Shown piece by piece: positions 5,713 to 5,889 of a DNA stretch of 5,889 nt. A model generated the notes under the pieces. It was not told the DNA's origin and ran no database searches. It saw only the letters and a program-made list of their open reading frames with translations. Position 1 is the first letter of the stretch, and each line of letters opens with the position of its first letter. A program made the translations under genes and the position numbers. The stretch is from CAVQLX01 sp046727715. GTDB taxonomy: Bacteria > Desulfobacterota > Binatia > DP-6. The DNA lies in the NCBI GenBank assembly GCA_046727715.1, contig JBKPDC010000203.1:1-5889 (forward strand), read 5' to 3'.

Positions 5713-5889
5713 CTACGGGCAGGGCACGCAGCACGCGCTCAGCCCACCGAGCGCCGCGCAGACCTGCCCCCGGGGGCACTGCGCGTCGGCGCCACACTGC
5801 ACCTGCACGCAGAATCCGCCATCGACGCACACGCGCCGGGGCGGCGCCGGGTCGACGTGCTCCAGGCACTGCCCGGCTGGCCCGCAGCT
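5713..5889 (-). CDS. Cysteine-rich protein, C-terminus (partial, cut by right edge)
   Basis: The last 58 codons of a minus-strand gene end in TAG at 5713-5715. The fragment contains 10 cysteines in 58 residues, with spacing such as CGADAQCPRGQVC and a closing CCVPC. This resembles Dickkopf-N-like cysteine-rich repeats found in secreted proteins of several high-GC bacterial lineages, where the cysteines are presumed to pair as disulfides. The N-terminus lies outside the window, so a signal peptide cannot be checked. The regular cysteine spacing makes a real coding frame much more likely than chance. It lies 16 nt upstream of the hydrolase on the same strand, so co-transcription is possible. 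Its function is unknown; a secreted or surface protein is inferred. Confidence 0.7.
   Translation of the reverse strand, partial: SCGPAGQCLEHVDPAPPRRVCVDGGFCVQVQCGADAQCPRGQVCAALGGLSACCVPCP

Overview
The window is very GC-rich throughout (roughly 70% by eye) and densely packed with genes. It has no mobile elements, RNA genes or CRISPR arrays that I can see. Overlapping stop/start codons, a GTG start, a NarL/FixJ-type regulator, a diiron ferritin-like protein and a cysteine-rich Dickkopf-like protein suggest an environmental, high-GC, probably Gram-negative bacterium. Myxococcota, Binatota or Methylomirabilota-like lineages are possible, but the sequence alone does not settle this.

Layout from left to right. 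Positions 1-537 (minus) hold the N-terminal membrane part of a multi-pass protein cut by the left edge. It overlaps by 4 bp the end of a NarL/FixJ response regulator (534-1205, minus), so the pair looks like a two-component or one-sensor system. A 162-bp divergent intergenic region (1206-1367) carries several inverted repeats. From it a plus-strand operon departs: a 53-aa single-pass membrane protein (1368-1529), then a 272-aa ferritin-like protein with the full E / ExxH / E / ExxH diiron ligand set (1534-2352), then a PhzF-family enzyme (2401-3249). A YbaK/EbsC-type aminoacyl-tRNA deacylase follows (3365-3850).

A hairpin in the 29-bp gap at 3851-3879 separates this rightward block from a leftward block. 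The leftward block, in transcription order, is the C-terminus of a cysteine-rich protein cut by the right edge (5713-5889), an alpha/beta hydrolase resembling animal MEST/PEG1 (4818-5696), and a tandem-GNAT acetyltransferase (3880-4821). The last two overlap by 4 bp.

The most interesting candidate system is the left half. A regulator-sensor pair lies back to back with a small membrane protein and an uncharacterised diiron protein, and the shared promoter region is rich in palindromes. A reasonable inference, not proven here, is that the regulator controls the diiron operon, and that the small membrane protein anchors or serves the diiron enzyme.
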